This document shows positions 17,119 through 27,019 of a stretch of 64,000 nt of DNA, piece by piece. The stretch is taken from the NCBI GenBank assembly GCA_023460235.1, contig JAEWRE010000021.1, positions 105,184 to 169,183 on the forward strand, written 5' to 3'. The translations under genes and the position numbers were made by a program. Source of the DNA: Bacillota bacterium. Its GTDB lineage: Bacteria > Bacillota > Clostridia > TANB77 > CAG-465. Every line of letters starts with the position of its first letter. Within the stretch, counting starts at the first letter, position 1. The notes beneath the pieces were generated by a model. It was not told the DNA's origin and searched no databases. It saw nothing but the letters and a program-made list of their open reading frames with translations.

Positions 17119-17155
17119 AAAAAGGAACCATACATAATAACGTAAGGTTCCTTTT
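17119..17155 (-). terminator. Terminator of the zinc-ribbon gene pair
   Basis: AAAAGGAACC and its complement separated by a 16-base loop, with a T-run on the minus strand downstream of the 17167 stop. Confidence 0.8.
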
Positions 17156-17166
17156 AATAATATAAA

Positions 17167-17439
17167 TTACATTTTTTGGGTATAAGATACACCATTTGTA
17201 ATAGGAGTAGTTATACTTCCCTTAGAATTAATTGTTGTACCATCTGGCATTTTATAACTTATTGAAGTTATTCCACTTTTCCCGTAATTAGCATAAATTT
17301 TTGTTTTTTCAGAAATGAGCTTATCACCACAATCTGAACAAAAATTATCATCTAATTGATATATTATCTTTTTACAATGTGTACATCTCTTTAGGATTCT
17401 TTCTTGTAAAAGTATCCTTTTTCGAAAATTAATTCCCAT
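17167..17439 (-). CDS. Small zinc-ribbon protein
   Basis: 90 residues. Four cysteines in CTHC and CSDC, about 15 residues apart, form one zinc ribbon (residues 19-38). The rest is a polar tail, with YKMPDGTTINSKGS, of unknown role. It begins four bases after the stop of the larger zinc-ribbon gene, so the two are one operon, converging on the PurA-like gene. The putative start region is very basic. No enzyme motif is visible. Confidence 0.55.
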   Translation of the reverse strand: MGINFRKRILLQERILKRCTHCKKIIYQLDDNFCSDCGDKLISEKTKIYANYGKSGITSISYKMPDGTTINSKGSITTPITNGVSYTQKM

Positions 17440-17443
17440 AGAG

Positions 17444-19018
17444 TTATGCCTCTGAAGTTGTTACCGTATCAGTCTCATGAGTTTTTTCAGGCTGTGATAC
17501 TGAAGTACGATTTTCAATCAAAGATGTCCCACAATTTGAACAAAAGTTTTCATTACTTGAAATGTGTTTTTGGCAACTCGGGCAAACATCCTTAGATACC
17601 TTTGAACCGCAATTGTGACAGAATAGAGCACCTGGCATAAGAGCAGTTCCACAATCCAAACAAGTTATTGATAGATCTTTAGTTTTTATACCACATTTTG
17701 GACAAAATTTTGTTCCTTTGGGATATTCAATATCACACTTTTCACAAATTACTTTGCCTTCAGCAGCTGAAGTACCAGTAGTCGCTGGCGGATTAATTAT
17801 ATTAGGAAATGATGAGTTGTTGTTTCCAAGTAATTGAGATAAGACAAGCATTTGCGTCATGCCGTTTGTATCATTGCTGCCGGAATTAGAACCCATCATC
17901 ATTAGCATCGGAAGGTTAATACCACCATCAGTATTTCCACTAAATATACCACCGATATCTCCTCCATTCATAGCCATAATCATTGGCAAGCATGAACCCA
18001 ACCCGTTAAAAGAATCATCATTGATATTATCGAGTGAAAATTCATCCTGATTATTATTTGTCCACTGCATCATACACATAGCAGCCAATACATTGCTGCT
18101 CATATTTTCTTTAGAAGAGGTATCTATCAGTGATTTAGTGTCAAAAGCAACAACTTTTGTATAGATAGTCATACCTGGAATGATGCTTTCTTCAGGAAGC
18201 ATTTCACGAATTATTCCGTCAGAAGCTCCTAATAGAGTGATAGTGTTATTGGAATTAATTGATTTCACATAATAGTATTTACCATCCATTTTTACCAAAT
18301 CACCGTTATCAAGCTTCTTTGTTGGTAACAAGAAAATAGGAAAATTTCCCATTGTCATGTTTGTTATGTTTTTCCGGGTATTTTTTAATGGATCAAAAGT
18401 ATACCAGTTACCGGTCTCGGAATTTTTAACAGCTAACCCCATAAGTGTAGCAGAAATGTTAGTATCCTTTGAAATACCTAATTCAAAATTCATACCAAAT
18501 ATATTATTTTTATTCTTCATGCTTATTCCTCCTATAATAGGTTGTTGATTGCTTATTTCAAAATACGTACTTAATGCTTCTTTTATATCTAGTAAATTAA
18601 AGGAAATTGCGGCTAAAGTCATCTTAGGAAGACGTTTCCTTATCTGAACACAATCTTCATTTTTATCTAAACAGTGGTTGCAAGAATCAAAGTCGTGGTT
18701 ATATTCTGGCTGAATATTAAATGTTATAAAATCAGAATTATCCTGAATAGCTTTTTTTAACTCAGATACATAAGATTCCAAAGATAGTGTATAGGGTCTA
18801 AATATAATCTTACCATTTGTACAGACACTACTGTATTCAATGGAAATCATATTTGGATTTACCATTCGAATAGTTAGATAATACTTCCCCATAGCAATAA
18901 CATTATCCGAGAAAAATGGTTTATCTCTTGGATTTGGACAATTAAGTTTGTTATATCCATCAAAGTGATAACTTTTAGGAATTAATTGCCGAACAAGAGA
19001 GGTTTTGTCAAATGACAT
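17444..19018 (-). CDS. Large protein with C-terminal double zinc ribbons, function unknown
   Basis: 524 residues. The N-terminal 330 residues are a mixed alpha/beta region with extra Cys (DSCNHCLDKNEDC); I do not recognise the family. Residues about 330-410 are rich in Gly, Asn, Met and Ser, probably flexible. The C-terminal part holds several CxxC knuckles: CEKCDIEY, CPKC, CLDCG, CHNCG, CPSC and CSNCG, which make at least three ribbons. Such ribbons mediate protein or nucleic-acid contact. AGGAGG precedes the ATG and a clear promoter lies upstream. Base composition is less AT-rich than the background, like the vWA gene, linking both to one acquired island. Confidence 0.6.
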   Translation of the reverse strand: MSFDKTSLVRQLIPKSYHFDGYNKLNCPNPRDKPFFSDNVIAMGKYYLTIRMVNPNMISIEYSSVCTNGKIIFRPYTLSLESYVSELKKAIQDNSDFITFNIQPEYNHDFDSCNHCLDKNEDCVQIRKRLPKMTLAAISFNLLDIKEALSTYFEISNQQPIIGGISMKNKNNIFGMNFELGISKDTNISATLMGLAVKNSETGNWYTFDPLKNTRKNITNMTMGNFPIFLLPTKKLDNGDLVKMDGKYYYVKSINSNNTITLLGASDGIIREMLPEESIIPGMTIYTKVVAFDTKSLIDTSSKENMSSNVLAAMCMMQWTNNNQDEFSLDNINDDSFNGLGSCLPMIMAMNGGDIGGIFSGNTDGGINLPMLMMMGSNSGSNDTNGMTQMLVLSQLLGNNNSSFPNIINPPATTGTSAAEGKVICEKCDIEYPKGTKFCPKCGIKTKDLSITCLDCGTALMPGALFCHNCGSKVSKDVCPSCQKHISSNENFCSNCGTSLIENRTSVSQPEKTHETDTVTTSEA

Positions 19019-19084
19019 AATAATATCCTCCTTATAGTTTTATAGTTCTAATTAGAAAAAATTACAATATTTATATCGTTAATT

Positions 19085-19113
19085 ATTATATCACAACTAT
19101 TAACACAAGTAAA
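19085..19113 (-). promoter_or_regulatory. Promoter of the zinc-ribbon operon
   Basis: On the minus strand: TTTACT, 17-base spacer, TATAAT, ending 66 bases before the start codon. The divergent 324-base gap 19019-19342 otherwise shows only AT-rich sequence and the nfo promoter. Confidence 0.65.
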
Positions 19114-19290
19114 TAGTTATGTAAATTATTGTTGGAATTTATATTACGTTTTGTTACTTTTAACATATTATAACCCTAATTATTATACTAATTTATATTA
19201 AATCAATAAATTTTAATATTATGATATTAAATTATTTTTATATTTGAGTCACTTGATATTATAGTGATATAAATTCATAGTCACATATTG

Positions 19291-19319
19291 TTTACAAATT
19301 GCCCATCACAGTGTATAAT
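19291..19319 (+). promoter_or_regulatory. Promoter of the endonuclease IV gene
   Basis: TTTACA, 17-base spacer, TATAAT, 23 bases before the TTG start. Confidence 0.7.
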
Positions 19320-19342
19320 ATATATGTTAGGTGGTAATATAA

Positions 19343-20194
19343 TTGAAATTTGGAACAGCTGGAAATCCTAATGATTTCTATGATAAAAAATATAAAGCTT
19401 CAGAACAAATGCCTAAATATTTAAGAGACATGGACTTAGATGCTTATGAATATCAATGTTCAAGAGGTGTCAGAGTAAGTGAAGAAAAGGCAATTAAAAT
19501 ACATGATGAAGCTATAAAATATAACATTAATTTAAGTGTACATGCACCATATTATATTAGCCTATCTACACAAGATAATGATAAGAAAATAGGGACGATT
19601 AAATATATAACTGATACTATGGAAGCAGCCAAAAGACTTGGAGCAACTAAAATAGTAGTGCATGCAGGCGCACTACTTGGTCTTGATAGAGAATTTGCAG
19701 TAAGTAGTGCATGTGATTTATTAAAGCAAGCATATGAAGAAGCAGATAATTTAGGCCTTGGTGATATAATAATTTGCCCTGAGACTATGGGAAAAATAAA
19801 TCAACTGGGCAATAGTAAAGAAATTATTAAAATGTGTAAAGTAGATAAAAGGATGATACCTACAATTGATTTTGGACATTTATATTGTAGAAATATAGGT
19901 AAAATAATAACAAAAGAAGATTGGATAAAAGAATTAAGTTTATATGTTGATGAGCTAGGATATGATAGAATGAAAAACTTTCATTCACATTTTAGTAAAA
20001 TGGAATATACAGAAAAAGGTGGAGAAAAAAGACATGTAACGTTTAAAGATTTGGAGTTTGGTCCATATTTTGAAAGCGTTATAGATGCACTTATTGAACT
20101 TAAACTAGAGCCGACCATAATCTGTGAATCTGCTGGTACTCAAAGTATAGATGCAAAAATCATGAAAGATTATTATAATAAAAGGAGAATTTAA
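19343..20194 (+). CDS. nfo: Deoxyribonuclease IV / endonuclease IV-like AP endonuclease
   Basis: Cuts DNA at abasic sites in base-excision repair. 283 residues, TIM-barrel family. Metal ligands appear in the expected order: SVHAPYYI, VVHAGA, CPETMGK, TIDFGHLYC, FHSHFSKMEYT and a final ICESAG. This is the AP-endonuclease-2-type branch found in many Firmicutes. The start is a TTG with AGGTGG at proper spacing. It is followed after only 2 bases by a U32-family gene. Confidence 0.88.
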   Translation: MKFGTAGNPNDFYDKKYKASEQMPKYLRDMDLDAYEYQCSRGVRVSEEKAIKIHDEAIKYNINLSVHAPYYISLSTQDNDKKIGTIKYITDTMEAAKRLGATKIVVHAGALLGLDREFAVSSACDLLKQAYEEADNLGLGDIIICPETMGKINQLGNSKEIIKMCKVDKRMIPTIDFGHLYCRNIGKIITKEDWIKELSLYVDELGYDRMKNFHSHFSKMEYTEKGGEKRHVTFKDLEFGPYFESVIDALIELKLEPTIICESAGTQSIDAKIMKDYYNKRRI

Positions 20195-20196
20195 AA

Positions 20197-21447
20197 ATGA
20201 ATAAAGTTGAATTACTAGCTCCAGCTGGTAGTGTTGATAAAGCAAAAATTGCTTTTAAATATGGAGCAGATGCTGTGTATGCAGGAACTGCAAAATTATC
20301 TCTTAGAACAAGAGCTGAAATGAATAGTGATACACTAGAAGAAACAATAAAATATGCACATAGTATTGGTAAAAAAGTGTATGTAGCACTGAATATTTAT
20401 GCTCATGATGAAGACTATGAAGAAATAGAAAGAGAAGTAAAAAGACTAGATTCTATTGGAGCAGATGCAATAATAGCAAGCGATGTTGGGGTAATAGAAA
20501 AGATAAAAGAAGTTGCTCCAAGTATGGAAATACATATTAGTACACAAGCAAATAATGTAAGTTTACAGTCTTGCAAATTCTGGCATAAGTATGGTGCAAA
20601 AAGAATAGTGCTTGCTCGTGAATTAAGTAAAGATAAAATTAAATATATAATGGAAAATAAACCTAAAGATTTAGAAATTGAAATTTTCATACATGGTGCA
20701 ATATGTTTTGCATATTCTGGTAGATGTTATATGAGTAAATATCTATCAAATAGATGTGCTAACCAAGGTGATTGTGCTCAAAGCTGCAGATGGCAATACA
20801 ACATAACAGCAAGTGAAGTAAATAAACCTGAAAGCAAAATGGATATTGATTTTGATGAAAAAGGAACATATTTATTTTCTTCAAAAGATATGTGTTTAAT
20901 AAGACAGATACCTTCAATAATTGATATGGGAGTAGATAGCCTTAAAATAGAAGGTAGACTTAAAACAGATTACTATTTGGCTACAGTTGTTAGAACATAT
21001 AGACAGGCAATTGATGAATATTTAAAATTAAAAGAAGAAGGAAGAGAATCAGAATATAATGCAGATAAATATCTTCCAGAACTAACGAAAGTAAAGACAA
21101 GAGGATTATCTGAATTCTATTTTAGTGATGAAAATAATCAAGATATACATGATTTTGATGGACAAAGTGAAAATCTTGAATATGAATATGGTGCAAAAGT
21201 ATTAGAATATGATACAGTTAAAGATGCATACGTAGTTGAAATAAAAAATAAATTAAGTATAGGGGATAATTTGGAAATACTTTATCCTAATACTATAAAT
21301 GTAGATAAATTCAATATTGAAAAGCTTTATGATGTTAAAACTGACGAAGAATTAGATACTATAAATCCTGGAAAAAAAGGACAATTAGTAAAGCTTAAAA
21401 TACCATATAAAGTTGAAGAAGGTACTGTTATTAGAAGAAAAAAATAA
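20197..21447 (+). CDS. U32 family peptidase-like protein
   Basis: 416 residues. Begins with the family signature VELLAPAGSVDKAKIAFKYGADAVYAG. The U32 cysteine-rich motif is seen in FIHGAICFAYSGRCYMS followed by NRCANQGDCAQSCRW; these cysteines can hold an iron-sulfur cluster. Relatives act in tRNA hydroxylation (TrhP) or other hydroxylations, and classical collagenase activity is doubtful. The length fits the TrhP-like group, including the C-terminal beta domain. It is cotranscribed with nfo. Confidence 0.85.
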   Translation: MNKVELLAPAGSVDKAKIAFKYGADAVYAGTAKLSLRTRAEMNSDTLEETIKYAHSIGKKVYVALNIYAHDEDYEEIEREVKRLDSIGADAIIASDVGVIEKIKEVAPSMEIHISTQANNVSLQSCKFWHKYGAKRIVLARELSKDKIKYIMENKPKDLEIEIFIHGAICFAYSGRCYMSKYLSNRCANQGDCAQSCRWQYNITASEVNKPESKMDIDFDEKGTYLFSSKDMCLIRQIPSIIDMGVDSLKIEGRLKTDYYLATVVRTYRQAIDEYLKLKEEGRESEYNADKYLPELTKVKTRGLSEFYFSDENNQDIHDFDGQSENLEYEYGAKVLEYDTVKDAYVVEIKNKLSIGDNLEILYPNTINVDKFNIEKLYDVKTDEELDTINPGKKGQLVKLKIPYKVEEGTVIRRKK

Positions 21448-21474
21448 TGCTAAATGTTATTTTAAACATAGAAA

Positions 21475-21507
21475 AAATAAAGAATTAGTTTAACTAATTC
21501 TTTATTT
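21475..21507. terminator. Two-way terminator
   Basis: AAATAAAGAATTAGTT and its complement, one-base loop, T-rich on both sides. It overlaps the stop codon of the converging pentapeptide-repeat gene. Confidence 0.85.
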
Positions 21508-22126
21508 TTATTCCAAGTAATTTAACAAATGACAATGCTTGCATTTCATTCATTAAAACACCTTTTAAATCTTCAGTGTACACAATAATACCATCAATTA
21601 TTGAGTTTGAAAAATCAATATCATTTAATTTACTCTTGGCAAAATTACATAAGGTAAAATCACATTTAAATATTTGAATATATTTAAAATTCACATAGGA
21701 AATACTACTATCTTTAAATGAAGATTCTTTAAAATATGTTGAATAGATACTACATTGATCTAAATACATTGAACGTGCATTACAATTGTCAAAAGTTACG
21801 TTTTCGAAATAACATTCAGTAAAATTTGAACCATTTAATTTACAATCTTTAAATAGTACTCTTTTAAAAGTAGATTTTGATAAGTTTATATTTGATAAAT
21901 CACAATTTTCAAATATGACATCAGCAAAGTATGATTTTTCAAAAGAACAACTTATAAATTTTATATTCTTTAACTTACTTAAAGTTATTTCAATATCTTC
22001 TTTTACACTGTTATATAGTTCTTCATTTGATATTAATGAACTACATATAGAATCTTTATCTATTAAGTAATCTTTTATATTATTTAGTTCATTAAGATTA
22101 TCAGAAACTTTGGGTTCTATTATCAT
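21494..22126 (-). CDS. Pentapeptide-repeat protein
   Basis: 210 residues. From about residue 55 to 175 there is a regular five-residue pattern with F or L at the centre (NLSKS TFKRV LFKDC KLNGS), which folds as a right-handed beta-helix. The C-terminal MNEMQALSFVKLLGIKI is shared with many Firmicute pentapeptide proteins. Some relatives mimic DNA and bind gyrase, but no such role can be claimed here. GGGAG lies before the ATG. It begins 12 bases after the M23 peptidase stop and is likely cotranscribed with it. Confidence 0.85.
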   Translation of the reverse strand: MIIEPKVSDNLNELNNIKDYLIDKDSICSSLISNEELYNSVKEDIEITLSKLKNIKFISCSFEKSYFADVIFENCDLSNINLSKSTFKRVLFKDCKLNGSNFTECYFENVTFDNCNARSMYLDQCSIYSTYFKESSFKDSSISYVNFKYIQIFKCDFTLCNFAKSKLNDIDFSNSIIDGIIVYTEDLKGVLMNEMQALSFVKLLGIKIKN

Positions 22127-22138
22127 ATTATCACTCCC

Positions 22139-22795
22139 TTAAAATATAAATGTTGGATCTATATCATTTCCAAATCCACTGGCATGTCTTAATTCAAAAT
22201 GTAAATGATGGCCAGTACTATTACCTACATTTGGATCTACTCCAGGCTGTCCACCTTCATTACCAATTATTTGTCCTTGTTTTACACTATCATTTACCCT
22301 TATAGTTATTTTTGATAGATGAGCATAAAAGCTGTATATAGTTTCATTTTCAAATTCATGTTTTATCTCTATACAGTTTCCATATCCATTTTGACTCCCT
22401 GAAAAAGTTACTATTCCATCTGCTATTGAATATATATTATCTCTATGTGTATAACAAGAAATATCAATTCCAGTGTGCTTTGAATATGTACCATTTATTG
22501 GGTCATTTCTCATACCATAGTTTGATGTTATAACTCCTTTTGCAGGTATAATATACTTTGAATTTTCACTTTGTTTAAGAGAATCTTGAAATGAATAATT
22601 ATAAAATGAATTGGTAGCATAATAATCTTTCTTTTTGTCTAGTATATTTGCAAGTATTGTAGTTGGTTTAATAAAGAATATTAAAATTGAAAATATTATT
22701 AACATCAGTATACATGTAATTAATCGTATTTTTGATATAAAATTTTTATCGTTATTTTGTATCCTATACTTTAACAAAAAAATATTAGAATTCAT
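22139..22795 (-). CDS. M23 (LytM) metallopeptidase, SpoIIQ-like
   Basis: 218 residues. One membrane segment (about 24-44) puts the catalytic domain outside the membrane. The M23 zinc site is complete: GVITSNYGMRNDP, KHTGIDI (HxxxD), and the pair SFYAHLSK and GHHLHFELRH (HxH). The size and layout match SpoIIQ, which works at the engulfment interface in sporulation; vegetative D,L- or glycyl-endopeptidases look similar. It retains all catalytic residues, as clostridial SpoIIQ proteins do. GAGG precedes the ATG. Confidence 0.82.
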   Translation of the reverse strand: MNSNIFLLKYRIQNNDKNFISKIRLITCILMLIIFSILIFFIKPTTILANILDKKKDYYATNSFYNYSFQDSLKQSENSKYIIPAKGVITSNYGMRNDPINGTYSKHTGIDISCYTHRDNIYSIADGIVTFSGSQNGYGNCIEIKHEFENETIYSFYAHLSKITIRVNDSVKQGQIIGNEGGQPGVDPNVGNSTGHHLHFELRHASGFGNDIDPTFIF

Positions 22796-22917
22796 ATATA
22801 TAACCTCAAGTTGATTTTATCACACTAAATTAAAAATAACAATAATATTTGATTAAAAAACTTTACATTAAATAACAAGTATTGTATAATTTTGTCATAA
22901 ATAAAAAGGAGAAAAAA

Positions 22918-23616
22918 ATGAGTAATAAACCAATTACCACACTATTTATGTTAATGTCTTTAGATGGGAAAATAAATAGTGGTGCAAGCGACAATCTTGA
23001 TGTTGATAAAGATTGGAATAAAATAGATGGAGTTAAAGAAGGACTACATCAATATTATGAAATTGAACAGACAACTGATGAATACTCTTTAAATACTGGA
23101 AAAGTGATGGATAAAATTGGAGTAAATACTAAAGAAATTCCTAACTATAAAATGGGTGTTAGTTTTGTTTTAATAGATAGCAAACCACATTTAACAGAAA
23201 GAGGAGTAATATATTTATGTGAATGGCTAAAAAAGGTATATATAGTAACAAGTAATAGTAGTCATCCCGCATTTGCTCTAAAAGAAAAATATAGTAATCT
23301 AGAAATAATATTTTATAATGACAAAATAGATTTAGAAAAATTAATGATTGATTTAAAAGAAAATTATGAAATTGAAAAAATAACTATTCAATCTGGTGGA
23401 ACATTAAACGGAGCCTTCTTAAGAAGCAATCTAATCGACTATGTAAATATAGTTATAGCACCAGTTTTAGTTGGAGGGAAAGATACAAATACTTTAATAG
23501 ATGGGGAATCAATAACAAATATTGAAGAACTAAATAAGATTAAAGCCATGCAATTATTAGAATGTAATAAATTAGAAGATTCATATATTCAATTAAAATA
23601 TAAAGTTATAAAGTAG
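22918..23616 (+). CDS. RibD C-terminal domain (dihydrofolate reductase fold) reductase
   Basis: 232 residues from the ATG at 22918, which has AAGGAG; the frame is open further upstream without a ribosome site. It opens with TTLFMLMSLDGKINSG, the RibD C-terminal signature. The NADPH-binding part has TIQSGGTLNGAFLRSNLIDYVNIVIAPVLVGG. Members reduce aminopyrimidine intermediates or related substrates. No deaminase domain is present and no other riboflavin gene is nearby, so the substrate is open. It is followed 12 bases later by a NUDIX gene. Confidence 0.82.
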   Translation: MSNKPITTLFMLMSLDGKINSGASDNLDVDKDWNKIDGVKEGLHQYYEIEQTTDEYSLNTGKVMDKIGVNTKEIPNYKMGVSFVLIDSKPHLTERGVIYLCEWLKKVYIVTSNSSHPAFALKEKYSNLEIIFYNDKIDLEKLMIDLKENYEIEKITIQSGGTLNGAFLRSNLIDYVNIVIAPVLVGGKDTNTLIDGESITNIEELNKIKAMQLLECNKLEDSYIQLKYKVIK

Positions 23617-23628
23617 AAGGTGAGATAA

Positions 23629-24195
23629 ATGGATTTTTTAGGAAATATAAAAAGATATGTTCCTATTAATGAACAAGAAGAAAAAGATAAAGAAGTAATT
23701 ATTAAATATATAAATGATTTTCCAGAAAATATTTTAACTAGAGCAAATGAATATGCGCATATATCAAGTTCAGGATTTATATTGAATAAAAATAGAGATA
23801 AAGTTTTATTAATTTATCACAACATATATAAGTCTTGGGCTTGGACTGGTGGACATGCTGACGGTGAGAGTGATTTACTTTCAGTTGCGTTAAGGGAAGC
23901 AAAAGAAGAAACTGGAGTTGATACAAAGCCAATATTAAATGATATCTTTGTTGTTGATATTTTACCAGTAATTGGACATTTTAAAAGAGGTAAATGGGTT
24001 TCAAGTCACGAACATTTAAATGTAACATATATTTTAGAAGCTGATGATACACAAAAGTTATTTATTCAAGAAGATGAAAACAGTGGTGTTAAATGGGTAC
24101 CAATTGAAAAAGTTGTAGAGAGTTCTAGTGAAGAAATGATGAGAGTAGTATATCAAAAGATTATTGATAAAATGAAATTAGAAAATATAATATAA
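23629..24195 (+). CDS. NUDIX hydrolase
   Basis: 188 residues. The Nudix box is GHADGESDLLSVALREAKEE; the core REAKEETGV is intact, while the first conserved glutamate aligns with serine. The preceding phrase SSGFILNKNRDKVLLIYH and the later GVKWVPIEKV are typical. It hydrolyses some nucleoside-diphosphate-linked substrate; which one cannot be inferred. It follows the reductase gene by 12 bases and a good terminator ends the pair. Confidence 0.85.
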   Translation: MDFLGNIKRYVPINEQEEKDKEVIIKYINDFPENILTRANEYAHISSSGFILNKNRDKVLLIYHNIYKSWAWTGGHADGESDLLSVALREAKEETGVDTKPILNDIFVVDILPVIGHFKRGKWVSSHEHLNVTYILEADDTQKLFIQEDENSGVKWVPIEKVVESSSEEMMRVVYQKIIDKMKLENII

Positions 24196-24212
24196 AATAA
24201 AAGTATTTAATT

Positions 24213-24241
24213 AAAAGAGTGATAATTTATTACTCTTTTTT
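24213..24241 (+). terminator. Terminator of the reductase-NUDIX pair
   Basis: AAAAGAGTgATAA pairs with TTATtACTCTTTT, then a T-run. Confidence 0.8.
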
Positions 24242-24271
24242 GCTGTAATATAACACTAAATATAATAAAGG

Positions 24272-24300
24272 TTGAAATATTTTTTTATTAATGTTAAAAT
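24272..24300 (+). promoter_or_regulatory. Probable promoter of adhE
   Basis: TTGAAA, 17-base spacer, TAAAAT, 57 bases before the adhE start. Confidence 0.55.
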
Positions 24301-24356
24301 TAAATTGTAGAATTTATATATTATTAAATTCATATATATTCATAGGAGGAAATTTC

Positions 24357-26942
24357 ATGGAAAAGGTAAAAGAACAAATTGAAATAGATAATTTGGTTGA
24401 AAAGGCACATATTGCTGAAAAAGAATATGAAAATTTAAATCAAGAACAAATAGATAATATAGTTAAAGCTATGTCTGTTGCGGCTGTTGAAGCACATATG
24501 AAACTTGCTAAGATGGCTGTTGAGGAAACAGGCAGAGGCGTATATGAAGATAAGATAACAAAAAATATGTTTGCAGCTGAGTATGTATATCACAACATAA
24601 AATACAACAAGACAGTTGGAATAATAGAAGAAAATGAATTAGAAGGATACGAACTTGTTGCAGAACCAGTTGGAATTATAGCAGGGGTTACACCTGTTAC
24701 AAATCCAACATCAACAACAATATATAAATCTTTAATAGCAGTAAAAACCAAAAATCCAATTATATTCGGCTTTCATCCATCAGCTCAAAAATGTAGTAGT
24801 GAAGCAGCAAATATAATTAAAGAAGCAGCAATTAAAGCTGGTGCACCAGAAGGTTGTATTCAGTGGATAGAAAATCCATCGTTACTTGCAACTAGTACTT
24901 TAATGAATCATCCAGATGTAAAATTAATACTTGCAACTGGTGGATCTGGTATGGTTAAATCTGCATATTCTTGTGGAAAGCCTGCACTTGGAGTTGGACC
25001 TGGTAATGTTCCTTGTTATATTGAAAAAACAGCTAAATTAAGAACTTCAGTAACTGATTTAATCCTTTCAAAGACATTTGATAATGGAATGATTTGTGCA
25101 TCAGAACAATCAGTAATAGTAGATAAAGAAATATCAAAAGAATTTGAAAAAATGATGAAAGAATATGGATGTTATTTTTTAAATGAAGAAGAAACAAAGA
25201 AATTAGAAAGTGTAGCAATAAAAAGAGATAAAGGATACTGTTCAATAAATGCTGATATTGTAGGTCAAAGTGCATACAAAATAGCTAAAATAGTTGGAAT
25301 AGATGTTCCAGAAAATACTAAAATTTTACTTGTAAAATTAACTGGAGTTGGTGATGAATATCCATTATCAAAAGAAAAATTAAGTCCTATTCTTGCATAC
25401 TATGTAGCCAAATCTCAAAATGAAGCTCTTGATTTTGCAGAAGCACTTTTAGAATATGGTGGACTTGGTCATTCAGCAGTTATTCATACTGAAGATAAAG
25501 AACTTATTTTGAAATTTGAACAAAGAATGAAGGCCGGTAGATTAATTGTAAATTCACCTTCAACACATGGTGCAATTGGAGATATATATAATACAAATCT
25601 ACCATCACTTACACTAGGTTGTGGTACATTCGGAGGAAACTCAACAACAGCCAATGTATCAACTGTTAATTTAGTAAATATAAAAAGAGTTGCTAAAAGG
25701 AGAGTAAATATGCAATGGTTTAAGGTACCTAATAAAGTATTTTTTGAAAAAGGTTCTATTCAATATTTAGAAGTAATGAAAGATATATCAAGAGTATTTA
25801 TAGTAACTGATCCATCTATGGTAAAACTTGGATATATAGATAAAATATTATATTATTTAAGAAAAAGAAAAAATCATGTACATGTAGAAATTTTTTCAGA
25901 AGTTGAACCTGATCCATCTTTTGATACTATAAAAAGTGGTGTTACAATGATGAATTCATTTTTACCAGATTGTATAATAGCACTTGGTGGTGGTAGTGCA
26001 ATGGATGCTGCTAAAGGAATGTGGTTATTATATGAACAGCCAGACGTTGATTTAGATGCATTAAAGAATAAATTTATTGATATTAGAAAAAGAGTATATA
26101 AAATTGAAGATTTAGGTGAAAAGGCAAAATTTGTTGCTATACCAACAACTAGTGGTACTGGTTCAGAAGTTACTTCTTTTGCTGTAATAACAGATAAGAA
26201 AAATAATATGAAATATCCACTTGCAGACTATGCATTGCTTCCAACAATAGCAATAGTGGATCCAGAACTTGTATATAGTCTTCCTAAGACAATTGTCGCA
26301 GATACTGGTATGGACGTATTAACACATGCTATAGAAGCATATGTATCGAATATGGCATCTGATTATACAGATGGTCTTGCAATAAAAGCTATAGAACTTG
26401 TTTTTGAATATCTAGTTAGATCATATAATAATCCAAATGATAAAGAGGCAAGAGAAAAGATGCATAATGCAAGTACAATTGCAGGTATGGCATTTTCAAA
26501 TGCATTTCTTGGAATAAATCATAGTATTGCGCATAAAATTGGTGGAGAATATCATGTACCACATGGTAGAGCAAATGCTATTTTATTACCTTATGTAATA
26601 AAATATAACGCTAGTATGCCAACAAAGTTTGTTTCATTCCCTAAATATGAGTATTATATTGCAGACAAAAGATATGCAGATATAGCAAAAAGACTTGGGC
26701 TACCTTCTAAAACAACTGAAGAAGGAGTTGAATCATTAATAAATGCTATAAAAGAATTGATGAAAAATTTAAATATGCATAATAATTTTTCTCAAGAAGG
26801 AATAGATGAAAAAGAGTATGTGGCAAAAGCTAGTGAATTAGCTGAAAAGGCTTTTGAGGATCAATGTACAACTGCAAATCCAAGATTACCTCTTGTAGAA
26901 GAATTAAAACAAATACTTTTAGAATCTTATTATGGAAAATAG
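24357..26942 (+). CDS. adhE: Bifunctional acetaldehyde-CoA/alcohol dehydrogenase
   Basis: Turns acetyl-CoA into acetaldehyde and then ethanol, using two NADH. 861 residues from the ATG at 24357, which has AGGAGG; the upstream extension to 24291 has none. The N-terminal aldehyde dehydrogenase half carries the catalytic cysteine in [12 protein letters not shown] and the phrase [12 protein letters not shown]. The C-terminal iron alcohol dehydrogenase half carries [24 protein letters not shown], the metal site [16 protein letters not shown] and the later histidines in GINHSIAHK and HVPHGRAN. Full length, no damage. With pflB-pflA and ldhA it makes the fermentation set. Confidence 0.97.
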   Translation: MEKVKEQIEIDNLVEKAHIAEKEYENLNQEQIDNIVKAMSVAAVEAHMKLAKMAVEETGRGVYEDKITKNMFAAEYVYHNIKYNKTVGIIEENELEGYELVAEPVGIIAGVTPVTNPTSTTIYKSLIAVKTKNPIIFGFHPSAQKCSSEAANIIKEAAIKAGAPEGCIQWIENPSLLATSTLMNHPDVKLILATGGSGMVKSAYSCGKPALGVGPGNVPCYIEKTAKLRTSVTDLILSKTFDNGMICASEQSVIVDKEISKEFEKMMKEYGCYFLNEEETKKLESVAIKRDKGYCSINADIVGQSAYKIAKIVGIDVPENTKILLVKLTGVGDEYPLSKEKLSPILAYYVAKSQNEALDFAEALLEYGGLGHSAVIHTEDKELILKFEQRMKAGRLIVNSPSTHGAIGDIYNTNLPSLTLGCGTFGGNSTTANVSTVNLVNIKRVAKRRVNMQWFKVPNKVFFEKGSIQYLEVMKDISRVFIVTDPSMVKLGYIDKILYYLRKRKNHVHVEIFSEVEPDPSFDTIKSGVTMMNSFLPDCIIALGGGSAMDAAKGMWLLYEQPDVDLDALKNKFIDIRKRVYKIEDLGEKAKFVAIPTTSGTGSEVTSFAVITDKKNNMKYPLADYALLPTIAIVDPELVYSLPKTIVADTGMDVLTHAIEAYVSNMASDYTDGLAIKAIELVFEYLVRSYNNPNDKEAREKMHNASTIAGMAFSNAFLGINHSIAHKIGGEYHVPHGRANAILLPYVIKYNASMPTKFVSFPKYEYYIADKRYADIAKRLGLPSKTTEEGVESLINAIKELMKNLNMHNNFSQEGIDEKEYVAKASELAEKAFEDQCTTANPRLPLVEELKQILLESYYGK

Positions 26943-26974
26943 ATAGTGTAATAAATTATAATAGTTTATAGTAA

Positions 26975-27015
26975 AAAAAGAATTAGTTAGTAAAATTACC
27001 TAACTAATTCTTTTT
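26975..27015. terminator. Two-way terminator between adhE and chemoreceptor gene
   Basis: AAAAAGAATTAGTTAG and its complement with a short loop; A/T runs on both sides. The genes converge here. Confidence 0.85.
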
Positions 27016-27019
27016 CTAT

